64,000 nucleotides of DNA, taken from Quatrionicoccus australiensis (GTDB taxonomy: Bacteria; Pseudomonadota; Gammaproteobacteria; Burkholderiales; Rhodocyclaceae). A model generated the notes under the pieces. It did no database searches. It had not been told where the DNA came from and saw nothing but the letters and a program-made list of their open reading frames with translations. The translations under genes and the position numbers were made by a program. Of this stretch, positions 35,447 through 43,560 are shown piece after piece (the first letter of the stretch is position 1; each line of letters starts with the position of its first letter). Location of the stretch: contig NZ_CP075188.1 of assembly GCF_020510525.1 (NCBI RefSeq), positions 3,162,001-3,226,000 of the forward strand. Reading direction: 5' to 3'.

Positions 35447-36222
35447 GGGGCGATGCGCGCTTCGAAGCGATTGCCGTTGTTGTCGCGCCCGGCGCTGATC
35501 ACGGTCTGCCCGGCGACGCCCGGTTGCAACGTGAATACCGGGTTTTCGGCGACCGGCTCGAAGGTGCGCAGGCGCATCAGGCGATGACCGGCTTCGTCGC
35601 GAAACTCGATTTCTTCCAGATGAAAGGCCGGCGTGCCGGCGACCAGACCGGTGTCCATCGGATGCACGATGCGCAGGCGCAGACGGCTGGCGTTGGGGCC
35701 TTCCGACCATTGCCGGCCGCTCACCTGGTTGAGGCTGGCCTGCCAGTCAGGCGTCGCCTTGCCGGCGGCCGGCGCGGTGCAGCCGCCGCCGACGGTATTC
35801 ACCCAGGTGCCGCCGACATGCCAGACGCCATCAGCGGTGCGTGCCGCGGCGCGCACCGGCGTCGATTGCTGCAGCTTGACGCGAAAGCCGAGCAGCGCGG
35901 CGGCGCTTTCCGGGTAGAAGCGCAGCACTTCGACAATGGGATTGAAATCGGCGAAGACGACCACCTCGACAACGCCGGGCAGACCGCTCGCATCGACGGT
36001 GACCGGCACCTGCATGGGGTTTTCGGCGGTGGACGGGGCGATCACCTTGATGCGCGGATCGAACAGCACCGGCGCGTCGGCCAGGAAGCTGCGCCGCATG
36101 TCTTCCCAGCGTGCCGAGGCGAGCGGGTCGCCCTGCTCGCGCAAGGCCGCCGCGTCGGCCGGCGACATCAGCGCCGCCAGCGCCAGTGCCGCCACACTCA
36201 GGGGGTAGTTGATCTGTGCCAT
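35443..36222 (-). CDS. Quinoprotein-associated SoxYZ-like carrier protein
   Basis: 259 residues: signal peptide (cleavage near PADAAAL), a SoxY-like domain (about 45-155) ending in the Cys-bearing tail VGGGCTAPAAGK, and a SoxZ-like Ig domain (about 165-255). In sulfur oxidation SoxY carries sulfur on a C-terminal GGCGG Cys; fused SoxYZ-like proteins in alcohol-oxidation clusters are thought to have a carrier role but no defined cargo. Start at 36222 has GAGGAG ten bases upstream. Divergent from the lanthanide-type dehydrogenase and coupled to the metallohydrolase gene. Confidence 0.88.
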   Translation of the reverse strand: MAQINYPLSVAALALAALMSPADAAALREQGDPLASARWEDMRRSFLADAPVLFDPRIKVIAPSTAENPMQVPVTVDASGLPGVVEVVVFADFNPIVEVLRFYPESAAALLGFRVKLQQSTPVRAAARTADGVWHVGGTWVNTVGGGCTAPAAGKATPDWQASLNQVSGRQWSEGPNASRLRLRIVHPMDTGLVAGTPAFHLEEIEFRDEAGHRLMRLRTFEPVAENPVFTLQPGVAGQTVISAGRDNNGNRFEARIAP

Positions 36223-36317
36223 GCCTGTCTCGCTCCTCTTGCCCTTGCGGGTCTCTATGGCGGGAATGTCTGCAAGCGGCGTGCCAATCAGCAAGGAGAA
36301 GGCGCGACGGGCCGCCA

Positions 36318-36365
36318 GCCGGGGCAAAAACGATTTATCGCCTTTTCCGGCGGTCGACCGCTGCG
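36318..36365 (+). repeat. GGTCGACC repeat copy
   Basis: GCCTTTTCCGGCGGTCGACC followed by GCTGCGC, almost identical to the copy at 19.37 kb. Confidence 0.8.
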
Positions 36366-36431
36366 CGGCTGATTGCGCAAGTTTGGAACAGTTGCCCTCA
36401 TTTGCAGCAATCGCCCTGCTCCGCCGGGCGG

Positions 36432-36466
36432 CCAGCGGTCGACCGCCAAAAATCGGCAAAAACGCC
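36432..36466 (-). repeat. GGTCGACC repeat copy
   Basis: Leftward GGCGTTTTTGCCGATTTTT then GGCGGTCGACCGCTGGCC, the fullest match to the TTTTTGCC-flanked form. Confidence 0.8.
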
Positions 36467-36501
36467 CGCCACCGCGGCCTGGCAAGGCGCACGCCGGGCA
36501 A

Positions 36502-36517
36502 TGGCACGCGCCTTGCA
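36502..36517 (+). promoter_or_regulatory. Sigma-54 promoter of the lanthanide-type dehydrogenase
   Basis: TGGCACGCGCCTTGCA matches TGGCACGRNNNTTGCW at all but one defined position with correct spacing. Predicted transcription start near 36528, about 110 bases before the ATG. Confidence 0.82.
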
Positions 36518-36636
36518 ATCCGGGCCAGCAGTCAGCGAATCGTTCCAGGGAAAGGGAAGGCATTCGCCGGCAGGTCATGCCGAACGCGGCCGCAGGGCGG
36601 TCGTTCGGCGCCTATGAATAATCAAGGAGACAATCC

Positions 36637-38421
36637 ATGCACATTTGTAAATCCCCACGGCAGCGCAGCCTTGCCCTGGCCCTGGCCGCCTCGCTGGCGA
36701 TCGCCGGCAGCCCGGCCCTGGCCACGGTGACCGATGCCGACATCGTGAACGACGCGAAGACCACCGGCGACGTCGTCAGCTTCGGCCTCGGCACCCAGGG
36801 CCAGCGCTTCAGCCCATCCACGCAGATCAATACCAAGACGGTCAAGAACCTGGTTCCGGCCTGGTCGATGTCCTTCGGCGGCGAGAAACAGCGCGGCCAG
36901 GAGTCGCAGCCGGTCGTCCATAACGGCAAGATGTTCGTCACCGCGTCGTACAGCCGCCTGTTTGCGGTCGACGTCAAGACCGGCAAGAAATTGTGGAAAT
37001 ACGAGCATCGCCTGCCCGACGGCATCATGCCCTGCTGCGACGTGATCAACCGCGGCGCCGCGCTGTACGGCGACCTCGTCTATTTCGCGACGCTCGACGC
37101 GCAACTGGTCGCCCTCAACCAGAACACCGGCAAGGTCGTCTGGAAGGAAAAGCTCGGCGATTACGCCGCCGGCTACTCCGCCACCGCCGCGCCCATCGTC
37201 GCCAAGGGCAAGCTGATCACCGGCGTTTCCGGTGGCGAGTTCGGCGTTGTCGGCCGCATCGACGCACGCGACCCGCTGACCGGCAAGCTGCTGTGGACGC
37301 GCCCGACCGTCGAAGGTCACATGGGCTATGCCTGGGACAAGGACGGCAACAAGCTCGAGAACGGCATTTCCGGCACCACCAACGCGACCTGGGAAGGCGA
37401 CCTGTGGAAGACCGGCGGCGCTGCCACCTGGAACGGCGCCACCTACGATCCGGAAACCAACCTGATCTTCGCCGGCACCGGCAACCCGGCCCCGTGGAAC
37501 AGCCACCTGCGCCCCGGCGACAACCTGTTCTCGTCCTCGACCGTGGCGATCGACGCCGACACCGGCAAGATCGTCTGGCACTTCCAGAGCACGCCGCACG
37601 ACGGCTGGGACTTCGATGGCGTGAACGAGTTCATCTCCTTCGACTTCAAGGACCCGAAGACCGGCAAGATCGTCAAGGCCGGCGCCAAGGCCGACCGCAA
37701 CGGCTTCTTCTTCGTCAACGACCGGACCAACGGCAAGCTGCTCGGCGCCCATCCCTTCGTCAGGAAGATCACCTGGGCCACCGGCTTCAACCTGGAAACC
37801 GGCCGTCCGAACTACATCGAGGAAGGCCGCCCGGGCAACCCGGCGGACGAAGCCGATGGCAAGAAGGGCAAGGTCGTCTTCTCGGCCCCGTCCTTCCTCG
37901 GCGGCAAGAACCAGCAGCAGATGGCCTACAGCCCGCAGACCGGCCTCTTCTACGTGCCGGCCAACGAGTGGTCGATGGACATCTGGAACGAACCGGTCGC
38001 CTATAAAAAGGGCGCCGCCTACCTCGGCGCCGGCTTCACGATCAAGGCCATCCACGACGACTACATCGGCGTGCTGCGCGCCATGGACCCGGCGACCGGC
38101 AAGATCGTCTGGGAAAACAAGAACTACGCGCCGCTCTGGGGCGGTGTGCTGACCACGGCCGGCGGCCTGGTCTTCTACGGGACGCCGGAAGGCTTCCTGA
38201 AGGCACTCGACGCCAAGACCGGCCAGGAACTGTGGTCCTTCCAGACCGGCACCGGCATCGTTGCCCCGCCGATCAGCTGGGAACAGGACGGCGTGCAGAT
38301 GATCGCCGTCACCACCGGCTGGGGCGGCGCCGTGCCGCTCTGGGGCGGCGACGTCGCCAAGCGCGTGAACTTCCTGGAACAAGGCGGTTCGGTCTGGGTG
38401 TTCAAGCTGCACAAGAACTGA
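36637..38421 (+). CDS. PQQ-dependent alcohol dehydrogenase, lanthanide-type (XoxF/PedH-like)
   Basis: 594 residues, periplasmic: signal peptide ending near ALATVT, then the eight-bladed quinoprotein propeller. Residues seen: vicinal disulfide Cys133-Cys134 (PCCD), metal ligands Glu201 (GGEFGVVG) and Asn283 (GTGNPAPWN), catalytic Asp325, and Asp327 two residues on (WDFDGVNE). The extra Asp is the established marker of rare-earth-dependent enzymes; calcium enzymes have Ala or Ser there. Oxidises methanol, ethanol or longer alcohols and passes electrons to a cytochrome c such as the PedF-like ones. No CxxCH haem, so it is a type-I enzyme. Ribosome site AAGGAGACA. Sigma-54 promoter upstream, terminator downstream: monocistronic. 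Confidence 0.93.
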   Translation: MHICKSPRQRSLALALAASLAIAGSPALATVTDADIVNDAKTTGDVVSFGLGTQGQRFSPSTQINTKTVKNLVPAWSMSFGGEKQRGQESQPVVHNGKMFVTASYSRLFAVDVKTGKKLWKYEHRLPDGIMPCCDVINRGAALYGDLVYFATLDAQLVALNQNTGKVVWKEKLGDYAAGYSATAAPIVAKGKLITGVSGGEFGVVGRIDARDPLTGKLLWTRPTVEGHMGYAWDKDGNKLENGISGTTNATWEGDLWKTGGAATWNGATYDPETNLIFAGTGNPAPWNSHLRPGDNLFSSSTVAIDADTGKIVWHFQSTPHDGWDFDGVNEFISFDFKDPKTGKIVKAGAKADRNGFFFVNDRTNGKLLGAHPFVRKITWATGFNLETGRPNYIEEGRPGNPADEADGKKGKVVFSAPSFLGGKNQQQMAYSPQTGLFYVPANEWSMDIWNEPVAYKKGAAYLGAGFTIKAIHDDYIGVLRAMDPATGKIVWENKNYAPLWGGVLTTAGGLVFYGTPEGFLKALDAKTGQELWSFQTGTGIVAPPISWEQDGVQMIAVTTGWGGAVPLWGGDVAKRVNFLEQGGSVWVFKLHKN

Positions 38422-38460
38422 GTTTTGCCACCTGACGCGGGGGCAGATGCCCCTGCCGAC

Positions 38461-38496
38461 AACGGCGTACCGGCGCAAGCGGGTACGCCGTTTTTG
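38461..38496 (+). terminator. Intrinsic terminator after the dehydrogenase
   Basis: Long stem AACGGCGTACC / GGGTACGCCGTT with a 7-9 base loop and a following T-run; 40 bases after the stop codon. Confidence 0.9.
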
Positions 38497-38504
38497 CGTG
38501 CTGG

Positions 38505-38522
38505 CGGGGCGTCGACCGCTGG
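38505..38522. repeat. Partial GGTCGACC repeat copy
   Basis: GGGGCGTCGACCGCTGG; right half-site perfect, left half degenerate. Lies just after the terminator. Confidence 0.55.
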
Positions 38523-38667
38523 CGCTCACTCGCACGCATGGAACCGCTGTTTTCGCTACGCGCAGCAAACCCGGCTGACCGGAGATGGGATGGTGGAAAG
38601 CGGGTACACAAACCCAACATAGCTGATAGACTGACCACTAAATAACTTAATCGCCAGTTTATTAACC

Positions 38668-39006
38668 ATGCCACGCTCGACCAACAGTATCAATGCCCTG
38701 CCGCCCGAAGCGCTTGCGATGTTGAAAGACCTCGGCCTGCGCCTGCGCGCCAGGCGTCTTGCCGGGAACATGACGCTGGAACAGGCGGCCGAGCGCTTGC
38801 TCTGCTCGCCGACCACCTATCGCGCGCTGGAAAGCGGCAAGCCGACGGTCAGCCTGGGTTTGCTGGCGCATGCCCTGTGGCTGTTCGGGCGCCATGAAGA
38901 CATCGAGCAACTCAGCCCGCTCGACATCGGCATGCTCGGCAACAAGCGTAGCCAGCGGGCACGCCCGAGCAGCAAAGGAATCGGCAATGACGAACGGGAT
39001 TTCTGA
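38668..39006 (+). CDS. hipB: HipB-type antitoxin / XRE regulator
   Basis: 112 residues with an XRE helix-turn-helix (about 22-78, LRLRARRLAGNMTLEQAAERL, SPTTYRALESGKPTVSLG) and a basic C-terminal tail. Upstream of and overlapping a HipA-type kinase by 20 bases, the usual antitoxin-toxin arrangement; HipB normally neutralises HipA and represses the operon. A GGGT-ACACAA-ACCC inverted repeat about 60 bases before the ATG might be its operator. Confidence 0.85.
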   Translation: MPRSTNSINALPPEALAMLKDLGLRLRARRLAGNMTLEQAAERLLCSPTTYRALESGKPTVSLGLLAHALWLFGRHEDIEQLSPLDIGMLGNKRSQRARPSSKGIGNDERDF

Positions 39007-40249
39007 AAGCACGCTGTACGTCGGTCTTTACCTGCCGGGGGAAGAGTCACCGACGACGGCGGCCCTGCTCAAGCTCGAACGCAACAACCTGCAGGAAAGC
39101 GGCCATCTGGCTTACGGCCTGGGCTATCTCGAACGCCCTGCTGCGCTGGCCCTGAATCCGCTGCACCTGCCTTTGCAACGCGACACTTTCCGTCTGCCGG
39201 CACGTCTGCTGCGCGACGGCGGCGCCTTGCCGCTGAGCATCAAGGATGCCTTACCCGACGCCTGGGGACTGCGCGTACTCGCCAATGAACTCGGTGGCCG
39301 CCTGCCGAGCGAGCGCGAACAGCTGTTGCTGACCAACGAGGATCGCATTGGCGCCATGGTTTTTTCCGCAAGCCGGGAGATGCCGCCGCCGGCCGAACTG
39401 CCGCACCACGAACTGGCGCAACTGGCCGATGCCGTCCGCCGCCTGCAATACGACATGGAAATCCCGCCCCCGCTCAAGCGCCTGCTGCTGCGCGGCGGCA
39501 GCCTGGGCGGCGCCCGCCCCAAGGCGTCGTTTACACACGAGCATGCCTTGTGGCTGGCCAAGTTTCCGGCTGCCGGCGATCCACTCGACATTCAGACGCT
39601 CGAAGCCACCGCCCTCGGCCTCGCCATGCGCTGTGGCATCCAGGTACCGCAGTTCATGACCCTGCCGGTCGGGCGCGGCGAAACGGCCTTTCTTTCGCGG
39701 CGTTTCGACCGCTTTGGCCAGGATGCGCAGCAGCGCCTGCATTACCTGTCGGCCAGCGCCCTGCTCGATATTCCCTATGAATCGAGCGCCGGCAGCTACG
39801 TCGAGTTCGCCCGCGTCATCCGTCGCCTCAGCTTGCGGCCGGGCGCCGACTTGAAGGAACTGTTTCGCCGCATGCTCTTCAACCTGCTGATCGACAACAC
39901 CGACGACCATCTGAAAAACCACGGCATGCTTTGGGCCGGACAAGACCGTTACGTTTTGTCGCCGGCCTTCGACGTCGTCCCGCAACTGACCAATCTCGGC
40001 TACCAGATGCTGTCGATCGATGGCACAACGCAGGAATCGAGTCTGGCGCTGGCGGTCCAGTCGGCGGCGCATTTCGATCTTTCGGCCGATCAGGCCAGCG
40101 CGCTGATCAGGGAAATGGCCGGCATCGTTTACGGCCAGTGGTGGCTGCATGCCAAGCTGAACGAGGTGCCGGATGCGTTGCGCAAGCGCCTGCAAAGCTG
40201 TTTTGAGCGGCAAAAGGAAATCATCGGGGCCGGCAAGTTCGCTTACTGA
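38987..40249 (+). CDS. hipA: HipA-type serine/threonine kinase toxin
   Basis: 420 residues. N-terminal HipA subdomain (about 5-105, VGLYLPGEES), Gly/Ser-rich nucleotide loop RGGSLGGARPKA with the Ser equivalent to the autophosphorylated residue, hinge LAKFPA, and catalytic loop NLLIDNTDDHLKNHGML followed by the metal Asp in SPAFDVVPQL. E. coli HipA phosphorylates glutamyl-tRNA synthetase and causes persistence; target here unknown. The start at 38987 overlaps hipB. All kinase motifs are intact. Inserted between two parts of the quinoprotein region. Confidence 0.88.
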   Translation: MTNGISESTLYVGLYLPGEESPTTAALLKLERNNLQESGHLAYGLGYLERPAALALNPLHLPLQRDTFRLPARLLRDGGALPLSIKDALPDAWGLRVLANELGGRLPSEREQLLLTNEDRIGAMVFSASREMPPPAELPHHELAQLADAVRRLQYDMEIPPPLKRLLLRGGSLGGARPKASFTHEHALWLAKFPAAGDPLDIQTLEATALGLAMRCGIQVPQFMTLPVGRGETAFLSRRFDRFGQDAQQRLHYLSASALLDIPYESSAGSYVEFARVIRRLSLRPGADLKELFRRMLFNLLIDNTDDHLKNHGMLWAGQDRYVLSPAFDVVPQLTNLGYQMLSIDGTTQESSLALAVQSAAHFDLSADQASALIREMAGIVYGQWWLHAKLNEVPDALRKRLQSCFERQKEIIGAGKFAY

Positions 40250-40285
40250 AGGGATCGGACAGCAAGCAGCAAGAAGGCGGATTTA

Positions 40286-40322
40286 CCTGATTTTTGCCTG
40301 TTTTTTCTTGTCGACCGCAGGA
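40286..40322 (+). repeat. GGTCGACC repeat copy between hipA and cytochrome c
   Basis: GATTTTTGCCTGTTTTTTC then TTGTCGACCGCAGG; left half of the core degenerate, flank well conserved. Confidence 0.65.
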
Positions 40323-40324
40323 CA

Positions 40325-40786
40325 TCATTCGCGCCCTCGGCTCGCCTGCGCCTCGATGAAGGTCTGGATGGCCCAGGCCAGTTCCTGTTTGAGCACGCCC
40401 TGCCAGGGTGGCATGTGGGTGACGCCGACGATGACCTTGCCGTAGCGCACCGACTTGGCGAACCAGGCGTCGTTGTCGCGCATGCAGGCGGCGTTCAGTT
40501 CGGCGTCGTCGATCCGCCGACAGTAGCGGTTGATCTGGCGCAGGTCGGGGGCCGGTGCCGCATTGGTCGCCGCATCGGCGCCGTGACAGCGGGCGCAGGC
40601 CTGGTTGTAGGCGGCCCGCCCGACGCTGACGGCGGCCGGCTGGCCGCGGTAGGGATTGGCTTCGAGCCAGGTTTCGCCGAGCGGCGCCAGACCATCCGGC
40701 GCAACGTCGGGAGCGACGGCGACTTCGTTGGCATGGATGGCGGCACTGAACAGCACCGCACAAAACAGGGGAAAAAGTTTGCGCAT
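40325..40786 (-). CDS. Cytochrome c-550 (PedF-like), second copy
   Basis: 153 residues: signal peptide (cleavage near AIHANEV), ANPYRG motif shared with PedF, one haem site CARCH (about residue 71), a pair of extra cysteines (NRYCRR and AACMRD), and the distal Met in HMPPWQG. Electron acceptor for the calcium-type dehydrogenase encoded two genes upstream; similar to, but clearly distinct from, the cytochrome at 11.9 kb. Last gene of the operon dehydrogenase, pentapeptide protein, cytochrome; five bases separate it from the pentapeptide gene. Confidence 0.87.
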   Translation of the reverse strand: MRKLFPLFCAVLFSAAIHANEVAVAPDVAPDGLAPLGETWLEANPYRGQPAAVSVGRAAYNQACARCHGADAATNAAPAPDLRQINRYCRRIDDAELNAACMRDNDAWFAKSVRYGKVIVGVTHMPPWQGVLKQELAWAIQTFIEAQASRGRE

Positions 40787-40791
40787 GGGTC

Positions 40792-41361
40792 TCACCAGTC
40801 GGTCGGACAGGCGCGGCAGCCTGTGAAATCGGCATCCTGGAATACCGTGTAGCGGCGGTAGCTGCCGGAAAGATCGGCACCCTGGAAGTTGACCGTGAAG
40901 AACTTGCTTTCCTGCAGGTTGGTGTCGACCAGGCGGGCGCCGATGAACCAGGCGAAATTGGCCTTGGCCGCCTCGAGGTTGGCGCCGCTCAGGTCGGCAT
41001 TGGAGAAATCGGTCCGGAAGAGGCGGGCGAATTCGAGATCGGCACCGACCAGGCGGGCGCCGCGAAAAGTTGCGGTCGGCGCGCTGACCTTGTTGAGACG
41101 GGCCGCCGTCAGGTCGGCGCCGTCGAGATTGGCGCCAGCCAGGTTGGCGCCGCGCAGATCGGCACGCGCCAGCTGGGCTCCGCGCAGGTCGGCCCCGGCC
41201 AGGTTCTTGCCGGCCAGGTTGGCGTGGCGCAGGTCGGCACCGGCGCAGCGGGCGTGCGGCCAGATGCCGCAACCGTTGATCACCGTCGGCGCGAAAGGCT
41301 CGGCAGCCTGGCTAGCGGTCGACACGAAAAAAAGGGCAAAAATCAGGGAACGCAGTGTCAT
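40792..41361 (-). CDS. Secreted pentapeptide-repeat protein
   Basis: 189 residues: signal peptide (MTLRSLIFALFFVSTASQAAEP), a short Cys-containing segment, then about 22 pentapeptides of the A(D/N)LxG type (ADLRGAQLARADLRGANLAG and onward), predicted to form a right-handed quadrilateral beta-helix. Ends with two Cys in GCRACPTDW. Exported pentapeptide proteins are of unknown function; location between a quinoprotein dehydrogenase and its cytochrome suggests a role in the complex. A copy of the repeat motif overlaps the signal-peptide codons. Alternative start at 41376. Confidence 0.85.
   Translation of the reverse strand: MTLRSLIFALFFVSTASQAAEPFAPTVINGCGIWPHARCAGADLRHANLAGKNLAGADLRGAQLARADLRGANLAGANLDGADLTAARLNKVSAPTATFRGARLVGADLEFARLFRTDFSNADLSGANLEAAKANFAWFIGARLVDTNLQESKFFTVNFQGADLSGSYRRYTVFQDADFTGCRACPTDW
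41312..41346 (-). repeat. GGTCGACC repeat copy within the pentapeptide gene start
   Basis: Leftward GATTTTTGCCCTTTTTTTCG then TGTCGACCGCTAG; encodes part of the signal peptide. Confidence 0.6.
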
Positions 41362-41485
41362 TGCAGAATCATCCATTGCCGGCCAGGCCCCCGACCCGAC
41401 CGCCGACACCCCATGCCGGTGCCGGCGGCCATCGCCAACTGCCGCAGGGAGACGGCAGCTGCTTGGGCCGGAAGACTGCGCCGTG

Positions 41486-43354
41486 CTAGCGCTTGAGCGA
41501 TTTAGGCAGCTTGAAGACCCACATCGAGCCGCCCTGCGTCACCTGCTTGGTCAGGTCGGCGAGGTCGCCGCCCCAGAGCGGCACGGCGCCGCCGTAGCCG
41601 GACTGGATGCCGACGAACTGCTCGCCGTCCATTTCCCAGGTGATCGGCACCGAGACCACGCCGGAGCCGGTCTGGAACTTCCACAGCTCCTTGCCGTTCT
41701 TGGCATCGAAGGCCTTGACGTAGCCGTCCGAAGTACCGGTGAACACGAGACCGCCGGCGGTGGTCATGGTGCCGGCCCAGAGCGGGAATTTCTCCTTGTG
41801 CTCCCAGGCGATCTTGCCGGTTTTCGGATCCAGCGCGCGCAGCGTGCCGACGTGGTCGTCGAACAGCTTCTTGATGCGGAAACCCTGGCCGAGGTAGGCC
41901 GAACCGGCCTTGTAGGTCAGCTTTTCCGTCCAGTAGTCCATCGCCCAGTGGTTGGCGGGAATGTAGAACAGCTCGGTCTGCGGGCTGTAGCTCATCGGCA
42001 TCCAGTTGGTGCCGCCCAGGAATGGCGGCGAGACGAACACCGAATCGCCCTTCTCGGCGCCTTCCTTGGGCAGCGGCGGCCGGTTGCCCTTCTCGATCGG
42101 CCGGCCGGTCTTGAGATCGAAACCGGAAGCCCAGGTAATGCCTTCGACGAAGGGCCAGGCACCGATCAGCGCCGTCGGCTTGTTCGGGTAGCCGGCACCG
42201 CTGGTCAGCTTCTCGCGGTCGGTGACGAAGAAGAACCCGTTGCGGTCGGCGTGCGCCGAAGCCTTGACCGGCTTGCCGGTCTTCGGATCCTTGTATTCAA
42301 AGAGGACGACCGAGTTGTTGCCGGAGAAGTCCCAGGCATCGTTCGGGGTGTGCTGGAAGAAGCCCTTCAACTCGCCGGTGCTGGCATCGACATAGGCCTG
42401 GCCGGAGGTGAACAGGCTGTCCCAGTTGCGCGGATCGTCGCCTTCCTTGGTGCGGTGCCAGGTGTTCCACGGGGCCGGGTTGCCGGCGCCGATCACCACC
42501 ATGTTCTTTTCGACGTCGTAGCTGGCCGTCTGCCAGGGCGCGCCGCCGCCGTGGTTCCAGGCGTCGACGAGCTTGCCCTCCTTGTCGCGCGGCCAGGACG
42601 GCGCTTCCTTGTCGCCGGTCGGGGTCGATTCCTTGCCGTTCAGGCGGCCCATGTGGCCTTCGACCATCGGCCGTGCCCAGACTTCCTCGCCGGTATCCGG
42701 ATCGCGCGCGAACAACCAGCCGACGACGCCGAATTCGTCACCCGACGAACCATGCACCAGCAGCACCTTGCCGCTCTTCTCGTCCTTGACCACGAAGGGC
42801 GCGCCGGTCATCGTGTAACCGACCTTGTGATCGCCGAATTTCTTGCGCCAGGCGACCTTGCCGGTGTCCTTGTCGAGCGCGACGATGCTCGCATCGAGCG
42901 TGCCGAAGTAGATCTTGTTGCCGTAGATGGCGGCGCCGCGATTGACCACGTCGCAGCACGGACGGATGTCGTCGGGCAGGCGGGCTTCATATTCCCAGAG
43001 GCGTTTGCCGGTACGGGCGTCGATCGCGAAAATGCGCGAATACGACGCGGTGACGTAGATCACGCCGTCGTGCACCAAGGCCTGCGCTTCCTGGCCACGC
43101 TGTTTTTCGCCGCCGAAGGAGAAACTCCAGGCCGGCACCAGATGCTCGACGTTTTTGGTATTGACCTTGCTCAGCGGGCTGAAGCGCTGCGCCTTGAGGC
43201 CGAGACCGTAGGACAGCACGTCGCCGGTCGTCTTGTCGTCATTGAGGATGTCTTCCCAGCTCACCGTCTTGCCGGCCTGGGCCGGAGCGCAGAAGCAGGC
43301 GGCGAGCAGTGCGGCGAGCAGGGTCGGGCGGGGGTTGAAGCGGTTCGGTTTCAT
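41486..43354 (-). CDS. PQQ-dependent alcohol dehydrogenase, calcium-type (PedE/ExaA-like)
   Basis: 622 residues, periplasmic: signal peptide (cleavage near APAQAG), propeller domain with vicinal Cys133-Cys134 (PCCD), GDEFGVVG and GAGNPAPWN metal ligands, catalytic Asp342 and Ser344 (WDFSGNNS). Ser at this position is the calcium-enzyme state, in contrast to Asp in the enzyme at 36.6 kb. Longer loops (GHMGRLNGKES) resemble ethanol dehydrogenases rather than methanol dehydrogenases. Start at 43354 with AAGGAAAAC; the longer frame lacks a signal peptide. Divergent from a NarL-type sensor/regulator pair. Confidence 0.92.
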   Translation of the reverse strand: MKPNRFNPRPTLLAALLAACFCAPAQAGKTVSWEDILNDDKTTGDVLSYGLGLKAQRFSPLSKVNTKNVEHLVPAWSFSFGGEKQRGQEAQALVHDGVIYVTASYSRIFAIDARTGKRLWEYEARLPDDIRPCCDVVNRGAAIYGNKIYFGTLDASIVALDKDTGKVAWRKKFGDHKVGYTMTGAPFVVKDEKSGKVLLVHGSSGDEFGVVGWLFARDPDTGEEVWARPMVEGHMGRLNGKESTPTGDKEAPSWPRDKEGKLVDAWNHGGGAPWQTASYDVEKNMVVIGAGNPAPWNTWHRTKEGDDPRNWDSLFTSGQAYVDASTGELKGFFQHTPNDAWDFSGNNSVVLFEYKDPKTGKPVKASAHADRNGFFFVTDREKLTSGAGYPNKPTALIGAWPFVEGITWASGFDLKTGRPIEKGNRPPLPKEGAEKGDSVFVSPPFLGGTNWMPMSYSPQTELFYIPANHWAMDYWTEKLTYKAGSAYLGQGFRIKKLFDDHVGTLRALDPKTGKIAWEHKEKFPLWAGTMTTAGGLVFTGTSDGYVKAFDAKNGKELWKFQTGSGVVSVPITWEMDGEQFVGIQSGYGGAVPLWGGDLADLTKQVTQGGSMWVFKLPKSLKR

Positions 43355-43480
43355 GTTTTCCTTTGTCTCCTGGATGATTTTCTTGCGTCCCCGTCGGTCG
43401 GGCCGGCCTGGCTTGGGCAGCAGGCGAGCCGAGTATTCATCCGGCGCGGGCCGCCCGTCTCGGGAGAAGCTCACCGGCAA

Positions 43481-43499
43481 ACCGGGAAATCTTCCCGGT
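43481..43499. promoter_or_regulatory. Palindrome in the dehydrogenase/sensor divergent promoter region
   Basis: ACCGGGAA-ATC-TTCCCGGT, a perfect 8-bp inverted repeat with 3-bp spacer and no T-run, midway between the two divergent starts. Candidate operator for the NarL-type regulator encoded downstream. Confidence 0.55.
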
Positions 43500-43560
43500 C
43501 ATCCGGGCCGCCGGTATGAAACCTGCTGTAGGACAGGCAACCTCATTCCGGAGTCTGGCA

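Larger units (their letters stand above)
36223..36636. promoter_or_regulatory. Divergent control region between SoxYZ-like gene and the dehydrogenase
   Basis: 414 bases with two copies of the GGTCGACC repeat (cores 36352-36359 and 36437-36444) and a sigma-54 promoter at 36502-36517. The second repeat copy is about 60 bases upstream of the promoter -24 element, a typical place for an activator site. AAGGAGACA precedes the dehydrogenase ATG. No gene seen. Confidence 0.7.
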
